Part shown: one piece after another, positions 25,066 to 38,237 of the stretch
Position numbering within the stretch: position 1 is the stretch's first letter
Layout: each line of letters starts with the position of its first letter
Assembly: GCA_018881555.1 (NCBI GenBank)
Contig: JACAXG010000013.1
Location: 11,670,479 to 11,734,478 of the forward strand
From: Amblyornis subalaris
Lineage: Eukaryota > Chordata > Aves > Passeriformes > Ptilonorhynchidae
Reading direction: 5' to 3'
DNA: 64,000 bases
The notes under the pieces: model-generated
The model's database searches: none
Seen by the model: the letters and a program-made list of their open reading frames with translations, nothing else
Told to the model about the DNA's origin: nothing
Translations under genes and position numbers: made by a program

Positions 25066-28000
25066 TACAGGAAATGTCTTAAAACCCACGGTTTTTTTGA
25101 GAAATTTCCTAAGAACACATTAGCTGTGTGATTTCTGTCAGGAATAAAAACTGAGANGATGTCCTCTGAACAAACAAAAATATCCAGCAGCATTAGTTTC
25201 CGAGTTGCACTTGGCACTTCAGAAATGCTTGTGTATTGGTACAGAAAAGTTATTTCTGAATACATTATATAATAAAAGATGTGTTTTCCTCAAGAGGATG
25301 TTGAAGACTGTAGGATGCTGAGGAGAAGTTCTAGAAGGTCATTGAAGGAAGTCCAACCTGCAAGTTTGTGCAGCCCTTATGTAACTCCCTAAATGTTGTT
25401 ATTAATGGGAGTACACCCATACTGAGAAGAATTACTGTGTGCAACTGTGATGTTCCAGGTAGGGAATTGTCTTGTCAATAAAGCACTTCAGGTTCTGACA
25501 CTGCCTTAACTCAAGCAAACAAAGAANCTCCTTCACTTAGTTTCAATGAAGTTACAGCAGATAAAAAGTCTGTCTGCTGTAGTGTAGTGAGATATTCATA
25601 TACTTTCATCCNTCAGAGGTTTTTCCACGCTCTACAAGACTTAAAATATAAGAGTAATAAACATGAGAGACTTAAATGCACTTAATAATACTGTTTTAAA
25701 CCATTTCTTGTGTAGTTCATGCTCAGCAATATATCCAGACAGAGGGAGGTATGTGCCTGTTTTTTTCTGATGATTTTTCTGAGCCTGTTCTTGAAAAATG
25801 ATGTATGTGTGTAAAAGAAGGGCCAAGTAACACAAATGCTGTGAAAGGCCAGTTGTGCTCAATACTTGCACTGAGACTTCAAAGGGTGCTTCATTTTAGC
25901 AGGAATATATAAAAAAACAAAGAACTCAGGCTCTTTCCACTCATCACCCTACAGCACGCAGTCAAGGATATTTTCCATTTGTGTTATACTTCATTGTAGG
26001 TGGTATTGTGTGCTTGATTTCTTTCTGTGTATTCAGCTACTGTGGTCTCTCCCCTGTGGAGCTGAGGACACCAAATTCCTGTGTGGATGTACTCTGATTC
26101 TTCAAATGAAGTCACATTAAAGCTGAAGTAAAATCCACACCAGAGAGACTAAAATTGATAGGGGAAAGAAGGCCATAAAGAGGGAAAATGTGGTAAAAGC
26201 CTGAGAAATAAATGTTAGTACTTATTTAAAAAGATGCAGTTGCCCAGTGAAATGGCTGTTGCTGATTTTGTAGCAAAAGGAATATTCAAGGAAGTTAGGC
26301 AGAGTTATCTTTGCACTGATATCCATCTGATGGTGACTGTCTCTTCCTTCTGTTTCACTTGAGAAACAATTCTGTGCTTTATCAGTGCAAATACAGCTTT
26401 ACAAAGCAAATCAAATTTAACAGTTTGCACCAGTTGATCACCACACACAGAATTACATGTATTGATTACTGAAAACCTGATATTTCCACATTCCAGAAAA
26501 TCTANAAAGCATATGATTTCCTTGCTTTCAAACTCAGATGTATTAAAGAGGCTGAATGAGGAAGTAACTGCAGGTGCTTTCAGTTCTGNTGTCCTTGGAT
26601 GTGTAAACTTCGGGAGTTTTGCAGAAGCAGTACTGCTTTTTTTATATAATAGGAGAAGATTCTTGTGTTCGGAAAGAGATTCATGATGCCTTTTATATCT
26701 AAATTAGGTTAGCAGAAATGGTATATCAATAACAATGAACATATTTCTCATAACAATGACAGTGCACATGTTACGGGGTGATTATTCCCAGTTTATTGCA
26801 AGGTCTATCACTGTGGTGTGTTGTTATGAGCAGATACCTTTTTTTGATACTTTTTTTGAACAACATAATTTTGAAAATCGTAAGAGAAATGTTTAATAGA
26901 GAAAGNATAAACTGTGAAAGCAACTGTCCTTTCCTAGGCTGGCAGTATCTCCTAAGGAAGGAATGGTTGGCATGGGACTGCTTTGTTCCATTGAGGTTAT
27001 CCTTCCAGTCTAGAAATCTCTTTAATAAATTAGATGGCGTTGCTGTAGGGTGATACCAAACACCAAGCTGGTCACACATGTCTGTAATACTTGCAAGTCT
27101 TACAAATGCAGAAGATATATTTGGCTCACTGGACGTTCCGGAGTGAATTCTGAAGTTGTTTAAATAACAGAAAGTAGTGAGGGTCATCTGTTCATTTTTA
27201 TTCTNTGTTTCTCTCCAGATAATTTAAAGGTACTGCAGAACATGTGAATTGTTCTTTGACATAAGAGACAGGACAAACGAAACATCCTCTACTACCACTG
27301 AAATTTTTGGTAACTTCCAGGCAAAACATTCTAGCTACATTTGTGTAGTGAACTGAAGCCAGTATTGCACAGAAGGATATTCTTTTTGGTTATTGGCTTT
27401 TGTGTTAATCTGACTTTAGGTGGTTATAAAAAAAATACCACACAAGAATTTTTGTGGCAGCTGTCTGCTGTGTTATTGGAATTAGTGCAATGACCCAATG
27501 AAGTTCCCTNATGCAGCCACCACTGACTGTTGTTGCTGTTACCCGTGAAAGGGCTCAGGTGATGGAANATTTTAGGCAGTGATTTCCCCAAATCTTGGTT
27601 CTTTTCCAAATGATGATNCTAATAGGCTATCCTGTGTTCCTGCTGTTTTGTTTCCTGTGAAGTACATTTATATACTGACCACTGAATAAGAGCCTCAAAC
27701 TGTACCTGGTTTGACTCCAAGTTGTTAAGATTTGTTTACCATTACTGCCATTAGGGATACATTTTGAGCAGAAAAAAAACCACCCTGCTATTGAAAACTA
27801 TTTTCAATAGTTTCTTAAGAATATTATATTAATTCAATGAATCAATATAATTCNGTTGGTCACTTATTAGAATTGGTTGTAATCCTTTGGAGTGTTGAGC
27901 TGTTTTGCTGATTTGNTGCAACATATATGGCCATCCTACCACAGAAATATAAAAGAAAAAGCTAAAAGCTGTAAATTTCCTCTCTGAGTATCAGGTAGAT

Positions 28001-29214
28001 TCAATGTAATGCCCTGTGAACTATTTCAGAATGCTCCCTGCAAAATCTTAGTGTGACAAGGTGTCAGTTTTGACAGATCAGTGGTGAAGATTGTACAGAC
28101 TTGAATTAATAAAGGTCAGAATCGTCAACAGGAAGAGATGCCTGGTGGCATGTCAGCAAGCACTCAGACATGGGAGGGAAACTGCTGATACAGGAGAGAA
28201 AATTGAGAGTTTGGGAAAGGGCTGAGGCTTCTGAAACGTTTAAATATATTTTGAAACTTTATAGGTGTCCCCAAAATAAGTGAGTTTTAACAGTTAAAGC
28301 AAAAGCACAGCAAGTGTCTTGACGCTTGAAAAAGCTGGGGTTTTTTCTGAGTNAAATGAACTCTTCCCTCCCCCCCCTCACAATTTGCCATGAAAAAACT
28401 ACTCTGTGGAGTGAATGTTGATGTGGAACTTCATTTTACTTTGAAAGTAAATTGATGAACAAGTGANCTTGCAGGGGAAAACTCCACCTCTCCGTGATCT
28501 TTTTGATACCCCTTTTGTCCTCTTCCTTCCTAACCCATGCAGTTCTACACAATACACATTTTTGACAGATGTTTTTATTGGGCTGCTTGACTACTGACAG
28601 CATTGCTCATGTGAATGATGGTTGTAAATTAAAATGAGTGGATGTAGCAAAGAAATTGGTTCTTATTTTCAAGACCTTTTTCCTTAGCCTCATACAACAT
28701 GATGCAGACTGTGAACTTAATTTTGCTCACTTTTCCGCAATGATTTTGAATCCAATGAATTTTGTGGTTTGCACCACTAAGAGGCCATTTGAAATAACTG
28801 ACCTATCAGATGCAGGTTTAATTTTGTTTCTTTAGTTCTGTTCTTTGTACAAATTCTTGGCCATTCATCTGACTCGTTGCCTCAAGGAGGTGTTTATCTC
28901 NCTGGCTGTCTGCCCATCTGTCTGACTAATACACAACCTTTCAGTGAGGAGCAAACACTGCAAACTTTGAAAAAAGGTTAGGGAAGAGGAAGGACCACTT
29001 TTAAGAAAATGTAAGTAGATTAATTTCTTTGTTTCTCCAACTATTTCTTTTAAGATAAAATAGTTATATGTACATGACACTGTATACATTATATAATTTG
29101 TAGTAGCCCCTTCTCAAAACTATATTTATAATTATTTCTATTTAAATCCTATGGGGTATACAGGCATTCTTTTACCTTCGTAAAGACTAACTAGCCAGTG
29201 TCATCTCTATTTGC
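25066..29214. other. No gene seen: unique sequence
   Basis: The palindrome at 27788 is the only structured feature. The 138-codon minus frame at 26771-27187 has no family resemblance and is opposed by a 91-codon plus frame, as expected by chance. Confidence 0.65.
27788..27810. repeat. Perfect inverted repeat, 10 bp arms and 3 bp loop
   Basis: CTATTGAAAA (27788-27797), CTA, then TTTTCAATAG (27801-27810). It is followed by an AT-rich imperfect inverted repeat running to about 27854. It is a small palindrome in unique AT-rich sequence. Confidence 0.9.
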
Positions 29215-29345
29215 AATAGAGCTTGCCAATGTTATCCAAATTTACAAAAAGGGTGTGAGGAAGACCCCAGACAGACCTGCTAGTCTAACTTCAGTTCCTG
29301 GAAAAATTATGGAGAGGATTATACTGGGTACTGTTAAGATATGGA
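29215..29345 (+). mobile_element. CR1 reverse transcriptase fragment
   Basis: Within the 68-codon frame at 29198-29404, residues from about 10 to 43 read ANVIQIYKKG, then SLTSVPGKIMERIIL. These match the CR1 ORF2 motifs ANV-PIYKKG and SLTSVPGK-MEQIIL at the start of the reverse transcriptase domain. Between them RP remains from the family's NYRPVSL motif. Only about 130 bases are clearly CR1. Flanking sequence on both sides is not recognisable, and the frame's start and stop codons lie outside the element. It is a short internal fragment with no 3' end, so it is a relic left by deletion or decay and not a normal 5'-truncated insertion. The frame is not a functional gene. Confidence 0.85.
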
Positions 29346-32300
29346 AAGTAAGTGCACTGTCACACACTGGGAAAAGAATAGAAGTTCTTGAAGCTGGAAA
29401 TTAACTTGAGCACGGAGTTCCATTAAAAGCAAGGCACCTGAGTCACAGTGAAGGCAACAGTTGCTTGGGTGACATGGTGTGAGCGATACAATGATGGAAC
29501 ATGATCAGAGAGGAAGAACCCAGAGTCACTGTGTGTAAATTTTCCTTCTTTCTGATCTCATTCATGGATTGAAATACATGATTATTAATGTATTGTGTGG
29601 GTTCTGCACGTGGCAGAATTCCTTTTGTTATACACCATGAGCAGGTGACACAGGTGACATTTGACAGTGCAGTCCCTGACATACTACCAGTCTTATCTGT
29701 AAAGTACAAAAATTGCTTGGGGCCATTATGTCACTCTTTACTGTTCCTCATTGCACAAAACTAATTGAGATTTAGTGTTGCAGTTGGACGTTTTGCTCAA
29801 ATCATAGATCATTGTGTATCCCTTAATTTACTTTTTCTTTAGCTTTCCTTCCGTTTAGCCTCAGGCTTGTATTTTTAAACNCTTGTCTGGTGAACACACA
29901 GGTACTGAGATATATAACTTAGTTAAGAGAAAACATGTAAATGTGCTACACGGTAATTTGAGGAATACTTTAATGCCTATGTGCACGTGTGTGTTAGTAG
30001 CAATTTAATTATGGGCTAATATAGTGGAAATTCAGTAATGGAAAATGGTTTGTGTATTAAAATCATAGCTGCTGTTCAAAGAGAACAGGAGATACATTAG
30101 AGATTTAGATTTACTTTAAATTTTCTTTTTAGCAAGCGCTATAATGAGTAGTGTCATCTGTCTTAAGTTGTTCTCATGGGACACTGCTGCATGTAAAGTC
30201 TTGACTGTAGAGGAGTACTGGACAGTTGCCAGAGTCCTCTGTGCTGTGCAGTTTGCTGGCTGAAACCAAAGAGATTCTCATTATTCATCACCATAGGCAG
30301 TACAAATAAAGATTAGAAGCCTGAATTTTGTACGTGAAACTAATTTGTGTACATTGGGATTTTGTATTGGACATGGCTGTGAAGTGCTTTCATGTCTTTC
30401 AGAAAGCAAATCCTTCAAAATCAGAATTATGATTTCTGGTTTGCCCAGCTTATGTGAGAAATCTGTGGTGAATCAAGCAACTGAATTCAGGACTTTGTGA
30501 CACTTTACAGGTGTGTTGACCTGTGGATTGTCATTCTCCCCCAAAAAGCAGGTAACTGGTAGAATAATTTCATGCCTGTGGAGATTAATAGATGAGTTTT
30601 GTTCATTTCACNGCTGCTGGTCCATAATGTAAGTGCTTAAATTTGTAATTAGTTAAATTGATCCCTGGTCTCTTGGTTGCAAGCTTGTATTGCAGTGTTA
30701 GATGTTCGTTTGTGAAAGGAATGAATGATTCGTAACATTTTATTCACTAAAGCTTAATTTAACAGTGCATAAGTCAAGAGTTTGGGTTGCAAAATTTTCA
30801 TTCACAAAAGCAGATATAGGTTTCTCACACATGCAGTAGCAAAATAAACAATGATGTGAGTGAGTTTTGTGTTATGCTGAAAGGTAAAATTTAGTGTAAT
30901 ATCCTCTTGTGACTGTAGTAAAGAGTATTAAAATAAAATAATANCAATGAGGGGGGAAAGCCTTGAAAAACTGTATCAGACCCTTTATGCAATCCTCTGC
31001 CTGTGTATTCATACAGGACACCTGGTCTGAAATGAGGCATCTGAAAATGAAGAATTTTTAAAAAGTCTATAGAAACGTTAACTCCTGTAAAACTGCATGT
31101 TAGCCGAAGCAGAGGTTTTCCAGTGGAAATCTGTTGTGGCAACTTCCAAGTAGTTCCTATACCCTTTGAAATATAAAACTTAGCAACTAAATTCACCATT
31201 TTTTGAACTAATTTATGTCCAGTTTCTTGTAAGGAGGTTTGTTTATGAAGAGCGCTTGGTGCCTGCTGCTGGCTGAATGTGTTGTGCCTGGTATGGATCC
31301 TATGCAGTTTTCATTCTCTCCAAGCTTTTCAGTGGAAATAAAATTATGTCTTGTAGTAGCTGCGAGGGANGTGTGGTTTTCATGTCCAACTGCTCTCCAC
31401 ACTGCTGGGGCTTGCCAGAACCCGAGTGTGTGAAGTACTGCAAACGTGTAGTAAAGTCTTTCAGGCGTTCAGAAATTACTAAGGTGTTGCACACCAAAAT
31501 TGCTGCTAACCTTTCAGTGCATAATAAACCACACAAGGATTTTGGAGTGTTCTCCTTCTTTATCCAGTAGGTAAAAATGGCAGATTAAGTGATTTAATTT
31601 GTGCTTTTTGAATTTAGAATAAGAACATTGCAGATTTTCCTGAAGCTTTCTGCTTACATAGAGGAATTTTACATTGGAGGCAATATTCTTAGAAAAAATA
31701 AAATTTGTTTGGAATGGAAGATCTCCACTTTGCACTTGACACAAAATTGCTAACTAGAAGAAGTTGAAAAGTGGGAGTGAGTATTCATAACAACTACTCT
31801 ATTATGTGATTAGAAATGTTTATGGAATCAGTTTGTCCTACTGTTTGTGTGCAAACCATGTGAATCCTGCTGTTTTCTTAATCCAGGAATATAGCACTAG
31901 GGACAATGATCACATGTTGCTTTTTCTCCAGTTATACAGAAAAACCATGAACACTTACTGTGACTTGCAACTGTATTCAGTATGATCATGGGCCTTACAG
32001 CTTCCAAGTTATCATTAAGACAATTTAGGTAGGAACCTGGATTTGAGACAGCCTAGACTTGGTAATTAATCAGGGGATTGTGTGTGGTGTTTGCTGCTTT
32101 GAGTTAGTAAATTAAACCTTTGCACAGTTGTGACTGGGTTTGTTCCCCTTGGCTATTCAAGGCTTCTGTGTGCTGAGCACTTGAGCTAATGAAAAAATGT
32201 CTCCTTCAGTTGTTATTTTGTCCACCTGGCCTTTCAGCAGAACAGAAAACTGGGGCAACAGTCTAATTCAGATGCAGACAAGGAAAGTAGCTGAGGGGGA

Positions 32301-33025
32301 GCAGGATACTGGATGAGATGTGCATTGAGAGAACAGGGACAAGCTCAGAGAAGAGGAATGAGGGGTAACTGGAAAGGGGAATATAGATGGTAAAGCACAG
32401 ACTGACTTGCTTTTTAGGCTTTGGGGTTCTTACATGACCTGCTCATTTGTTAGGAATGTTTTTGTGTTTTCTACACCACTGGTTTCATCTGAGCAGTGCA
32501 TTTTGTACCACCCTTATTTCACCCCACGAAGGAAGAAAGCAGATGGTTCAAATGTTGTTTCTCAGGCTGATTTGTTCAGTCTCTGCTGATGAACTAAGTA
32601 ATTATCAATATCATTCTGCAGAGAATCATTTCTATTTGGACATATGCTTGCATTGAATGCTGGGGGAGGAAGGAGTGTATTAAAAAAGGTTGATTTGAAA
32701 GAAAATACAGATCCCTAATATTCCAGTGTCAGATACTCTGAGGAATGTTTCTTATAGCTATGCATTACAAAGGAATTTTTCTTGGATATTTTTTTCCCTT
32801 ATCCTCTTTCACAGTGTGAAGTGGTTGTCAGACTATTTCTAATTTATTTTTCCAATACTACCAGATTATGATTTCAAGGATATCTTTAAACTCATTTTGA
32901 TGCTTGATTTTAGAGTTTACATCTTTAAACTCTGTCCTTTGTTTTCCTAGTCAGAGAGTGTCAGAACCACGGAGTACAGGTGACTGTGCCTTTACCTGGT
33001 GGCATTTAGATTGTTCTTNTGAGTA

Positions 33026-33055
33026 TTTTAAGGAGACCTGAAGCTCTCCTTAAAA
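33026..33055. repeat. Perfect inverted repeat, 11 bp arms
   Basis: TTTTAAGGAGA at 33026-33036 and its exact reverse complement TCTCCTTAAAA at 33045-33055 are separated by 8 bases. A weaker hairpin (CTTCTCA ... TGAGAAAG) follows at about 33057-33075. No terminator role is implied in a vertebrate genome. Confidence 0.9.
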
Positions 33056-34865
33056 GCTTCTCAATATGAGAAAGAGGAAAGATGTTCAAGGATGAGTAGA
33101 ACATGAGGTTTGCTTTCCAGAAGTTATGTGGATGGACAGTGGAATTTGAGTTTCACACAAAGAGGGGACAGAAAAATTGTTTTTTAANGAAAATTAGGTC
33201 ATTTCCTAGGGAAAATGGAGGTTTCTGTTTCTATAATCTTACTGTTATGCACTGTTAAGGGTACATTATAAATATAGAGCCATCTTTCAGTCTCCATTCA
33301 TCACTGTACATTACCAGTAACTAGTGTAGTTTATTCCTTCTTTGTCTTTGTTTTTGCATTATGAACACAGATTCTGTGCCAGGTGAAGGGCTGAGGAATG
33401 CCAGACTTTCCCTATAGAAACTGTCCTTTCTTTTTTCATATTCCCCCATTCTTCCTTTAAACAAAGCAAAAGACTACTTCTAATCCAGTAGAAAAGTTGA
33501 TGAATTAATTTCTCCATTGTGAACATACAGCCTGAGTTTTCATCATTGGAATGATTCCAGTAATTTTAGGTTATATTTAAAAAGCATATAATTTTTGATT
33601 GATGATAGCTGTTAGGAGTAGATGCAAACTATCCTAGGTGTTCTGTTTTATTCTTTCCCTAAGTCATCACCACCCTGAATATAGCCTCTTTAAAGAAATA
33701 AAGTTATACTAAAAGTAAAAAGAAGTTTTATTTAGATTAGATACATTTTATCTCTTATTTAATTTGCCTTGCACCTTGCAATAAATGGTAATTTTATGCT
33801 TTAATGCTTTTGAAGAATAACACCAGACTACAGCTGTATCTCATCCCTCCGTAGAATTCAGAAGCAAGGCATGGTACAGGCTGGAAACAAAGCAAAACAG
33901 TTTCTAAGGATTTCCCTTTTTATAAACATTGCTCAACGGACAGTACTCTACACAGACTAGTCACAAGAGAAGTATCTATTTTCCAGAATATATATTAAAC
34001 CAATTCTCAAGAACAAGGCTTTAAAATATTCAGATTTACACTGTAGTTATGCTGCCGAATGACTAATCCGTTCAAGTGTGTAAAGCTGCAGGGAAGAAAA
34101 ACAGGAAAACACAATTTCTGAAAGGTTTCTACTTCATAGGTCACCATCTCTTCTTATTTTTAAGATCATTCATAGCACTGTGCAGGAATTGAAAATTCTT
34201 CCACAGTTTGTGGATGCTATTCCATAAGCTGCTTTGTTGAAGATTACTGATGCAGGACTGGACAGGAAAGAAAGCAGAGGATTTATGAGAAGCTGCTTTT
34301 CTACAACCGTTCAGAGCTGGAGAGAGAAAGAATCAAGATAGGAGAGAGCCTACAGATTTTAAAAGATAAGTTGAATCTTGGAGAGATGTTTTTAAGGAGG
34401 TATGGAGGTCAGATGTGTGGATCCGGTAGGAAGTTTAAATCCAAGAAGCCTATTATTAGGGAATGAAGGCTTTCAGGTGAGACAGGTTCACGCAGACTGC
34501 AAAGTGTGGGGGTTTTTTGTCTCGTTTCTTTTCTCCATGTTCTGTTTCTAATGGGGAAGGTGATGGAGTGGGCTTGAAAGAGGTAGAGCTCTGAATCTCT
34601 GGTGTTCTTTCTCAGGCTCTTAAGAGTGCAAGACTTCCTTCATCTCAACCTGAGCCAGGCTTATTGATGCATGGTGTTTGCAGTGGGGAGTTCAGAGCCA
34701 GGGAGAGAATTGCAGAAGACTTTTTCCCTTTTCTCTCCTGTGTTGTGGATTCTAAAACTGAAAATTGTGAGGAGCTCTTCCTCACAATGAAAGAGAGGGA
34801 CAACAGTATGGACTATATTTTTGGATGTCTTTTTAAAGAAAGCATCTCTCTGCTTTCCCTAACGC

Positions 34866-34886
34866 TCATATAATCTAATTATATGA
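34866..34886. repeat. Perfect inverted repeat, 9 bp arms
   Basis: TCATATAAT, CTA, ATTATATGA. It is an AT-only hairpin and may be no more than the low complexity of the region. Confidence 0.85.
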
Positions 34887-35352
34887 TTTTATTTTTCTTT
34901 TAAACCTGAAATATTAAAAAAAGAAGTACTCTTTCCATTAGATCCCATGCTGCAGTAGCAGATTCTGCTGAAGGGCTTTTAAACCACTTGCATATATGCT
35001 TTGTTTTTAATTAAAATAATATGTTGTTGTAAGAAAATGCACTAACTTAATGCATATGTAACTGCATTNCTGATGTTGGTAATTCCATGAACACGGTGTT
35101 GGGATGTGATTCCACTATTCAATTGCACCCAGTTATGTGATGGCTGATTGAGGGTCTGTAGCTGGGACATAGAGGAATTATGCAAATATTCAGGTAAATA
35201 AACGGAGGCAAAACTTTTTATAAAATAGTTTTGATTTTTTTTTTCTATACACTAATCATCAGTCACATCTTAAAATATTTTCTTCCTGGTTTCGTTAAAT
35301 TAAATTTGAATTAACTTTCTGATTAATTTGTCTGCTACTGTCAGGGTTTGGA

Positions 35353-35397
35353 GTTTTTTTAGGGGGGGTTGTTTTGTTTTGTTTTTTCTTTTTTTTC
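35353..35397 (+). repeat. T/G-rich low-complexity tract
   Basis: A run of seven T, seven G, GTTTT repeats and T runs, all on the plus strand. It could be the reverse complement of an A/C-rich tail like the tract at 20331. No recognisable retroelement adjoins it. Confidence 0.8.
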
Positions 35398-36765
35398 TGA
35401 TAGCTGTGCTTTTAGGTAAAGCTGCATTACAATGATCTCCATTTTGGGACACTTGAACAAAGAAAAGGCAAAGAATTTGAATGCTAGGAGGTTAATGGTA
35501 GGAGTAGAAGAAACTCGAGCTGATTTAAAGTATGTATGTGAACATCAAAGTTGTATGACTGAAGAAGGCACTCGTTGTCAGAGTAGGAATAAAGTGATAT
35601 TTCTGTTATGCAGTTATGCTATTTGAAAAATAATTTTCACATTTCAACTGTGGGATTGAGGGTCTTAAACTGTCACTCACTGCCNGTGTGTTGTTCTGCT
35701 GTCTTACAGCTCTTTCAAGCTCTTGAATTCCTTCCCTTGTTTAAATGATGAAAGGAGTGGTGCAATAATTGAGTCTGTAGAAAAGGAATACAAATCAAAT
35801 GCGTGATACCTGCCCAAAGTACAAGTACATTTGNGGGGATGGAGGCAGCCAGGCAACCCCTGGGACCATCCTTCTTACNTTTAAAGGGATACAGAGTTAA
35901 TAATATTTTGTCTTCTCATCACACTTTTGAACCTCTGTGCCTGATATTACATGATTTAGCCAGCTTGCACAGAAGGCCTTAGCACAAAACTTCCATTCTG
36001 AATAGGTCATCCTCATTACTCTTGGCTGTCCGTTTGCAGTAGCTAATGCAGCTATTGTGTTTTAATAAAGCAAAATAAAAAACCCCTTGCATTCCATCCA
36101 AAATGGCAGNGCTATTAAAGCTGTGCCATATGCCATTATTATTTTGAATCACAAATCATATTCACTGCGCAATGTTTAAACAGAAGACTGTAAAATTATC
36201 TTGCGATATTGAGCGGGGCTGCTGGCAAGGCTCTGTGACCCATCTGGAGTGCTGCAGGCTCATGCAAGGCTGGATCCCAACGTTTCAATGAAAAATAGGA
36301 GATGGAGAGGTCTGGGAATGATGTGCGTGCAGCAATGCATCCCTATGAATACAGATGCAATATACGTGAAGTACAGTAGAGATACATTACACAAGCAAGA
36401 ATTCTGAGGGCAAAGGATCTGTNGGTTCAGTAACTTTGGACTTCTTAACGGTTGTTTTAGTTTGTTTCCGCATTTGGAGTAGGGGTAGGATGGTAATATT
36501 TATTTACATTTCTAAACAAAATCTCCTCTATGGGGGGTTTATTTTCATTCTTTAAACAGCTGCTTTCTGCTGTCATCTGTAGGCTTGCCGTGCTTAAGAG
36601 TATTCATTGTGTTTTACTTTTTTCCTAGGCAAGAGCTTTGGCTCCAAGTTGGTANAGTGGAACTATGAGGTATTTTATCCTAACACAAAAGAAGTTAGAG
36701 CTTTTCTTCAGCTCATGGTGCTGTGGGTTAGAAGCAGGTGACATCCAGTCCACCTGGCTTTGCTG

Positions 36766-36799
36766 TTTTTTTTTAGTTAGTTAGTTTGTTTGTTTGTTG
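36766..36799 (+). repeat. (TTAG)n/(TTTG)n microsatellite
   Basis: A T run leads into three TTAG units (about 36773-36784) and then three to four TTTG units. It is a short compound microsatellite and a possible length polymorphism. Confidence 0.85.
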
Positions 36800-38222
36800 G
36801 TTTCCACCTGTATATCACCACAGTATCATTCAAGTAGGTCTGGTTTCTGTCACGACAGTGCAGCATGCCCTGGTTAGGCCCCACTGCTTCCTATCCTCAG
36901 ATAGGTAATCCCAAAACCTCACTCTTGTGAGACACAGTCTTAATCTACCATATAGGAGTGTTAGGAGAACTCCCCCTCATCTGACACTGTGGGTTAGAGC
37001 ACCACATTTCCTTACTCTGTTGGGATCCTAGAGTGTAGGGTGCCCTCCTCAGTGTAAGTACCCAACAGCCTCATCACACCAGATGGTGTCTTCTATATTT
37101 TGCATTTCTGCATTTTGTTCTCTTTTTTTGTTCTAAAACATGAAGAGAGTATTCAATCTTTGAGAAGGTAGCTCTTGCCTCATTGTGTTTGGGGCAAGGT
37201 GTATAACCTCAGGGAGGTTTCACTGGAAGCTCAGGGGTGTTGTTACCAACCCTCTTGAAACACTGAACTTCTAGAAAAAGCTGGCAAGGGCTGAAAGGTA
37301 ATCAGGTAGCTTATTTAAGAAGAGATTTGAGAAGGGAAACACCTAAGGTTCTGTTCTCAAATGTTGCTAAGTAAAACTACTGGTGAGCTTTGCTCCTTTT
37401 CGTATTGCTCTGCTTCACGAGAGGAAGGAGATGTGATCAATAGTAGGCCTGCAGCTGCTGAAGAAAAGGACCTGTGGGAAGGATATATCTGTGGGTTTGT
37501 TTACCTGGTTTTGTTGGGATGTGTGGAGCCGGACGCTGACGCACAGCTGCAAACTGGCTGTGCACACGAATTCTGTGTTTGATCTGAGCCTTCTGACTCA
37601 CTGGGCTCTTCCTTGCTTTTTATAGCTTTTGCTCTTGGCATTGACTGTATAGATGGCAAAATCAGCATAACAGTATTTTGTCTACACCTCATCCCACTTC
37701 TCATGTGTTTCATTAGTGTTAGGAAAGCTTCCCATTTAGGCTGCTTGTCACACACTTGCTGGCAATGTTTGTCTGATCTAGTACATTAATTAGTACTGGC
37801 AGGAATAAGGAGTATACAGGAGAGGAGACATGACCCAAAAATGTGTTTAAGTCGTGTTCTCTCCTGGGATGGCTGTTCTTGCAAAGTATATCTTAATGCC
37901 ATCTGTGTCTAGTTCTGTGCCTTATCCCCAAACTCAGTGGGTTCAAGCAAGAGCAGTAATAATGATTATTACACCACCACAATAGGAATTTTTGGTTACC
38001 TAAGAGCTTTCACTTCCTTTATTAATTCCTTTAAACTTAGTATCTGTTTGATTTGTTAGAATTCTCCCTTGCAACCACAAATGCTGTAGCCATAGACACC
38101 ATTTTGTCAGTGCTTTTGAAAATGCAGGTTTACTCTGTCTGCTATCAGCTGCTCTCTGCTTATCACTGAATAGCCGATGGCCTAAAAACATGAGCACCAC
38201 TGCAACTAAAAGAAACAAAATT

Positions 38223-38237
38223 AAAAAAAAAAAAAAA
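38223..38237 (+). repeat. Poly-A run (15)
   Basis: Fifteen consecutive A. No retroelement body is recognisable upstream, so I do not call it a retroposon tail. Confidence 0.9.

Noticed and set aside
25330..25385. Possible further CR1 3' fragment ('aaggtcattgaaggaagtccaacct')
   Set aside because: It resembles the CR1 'ggtcatctagtccaacct' block over only about 20 bases, with no supporting flanks.
26771..27187. 138-codon minus-strand open frame as a gene
   Set aside because: No family resemblance, and a 91-codon frame is open on the opposite strand, as chance predicts.
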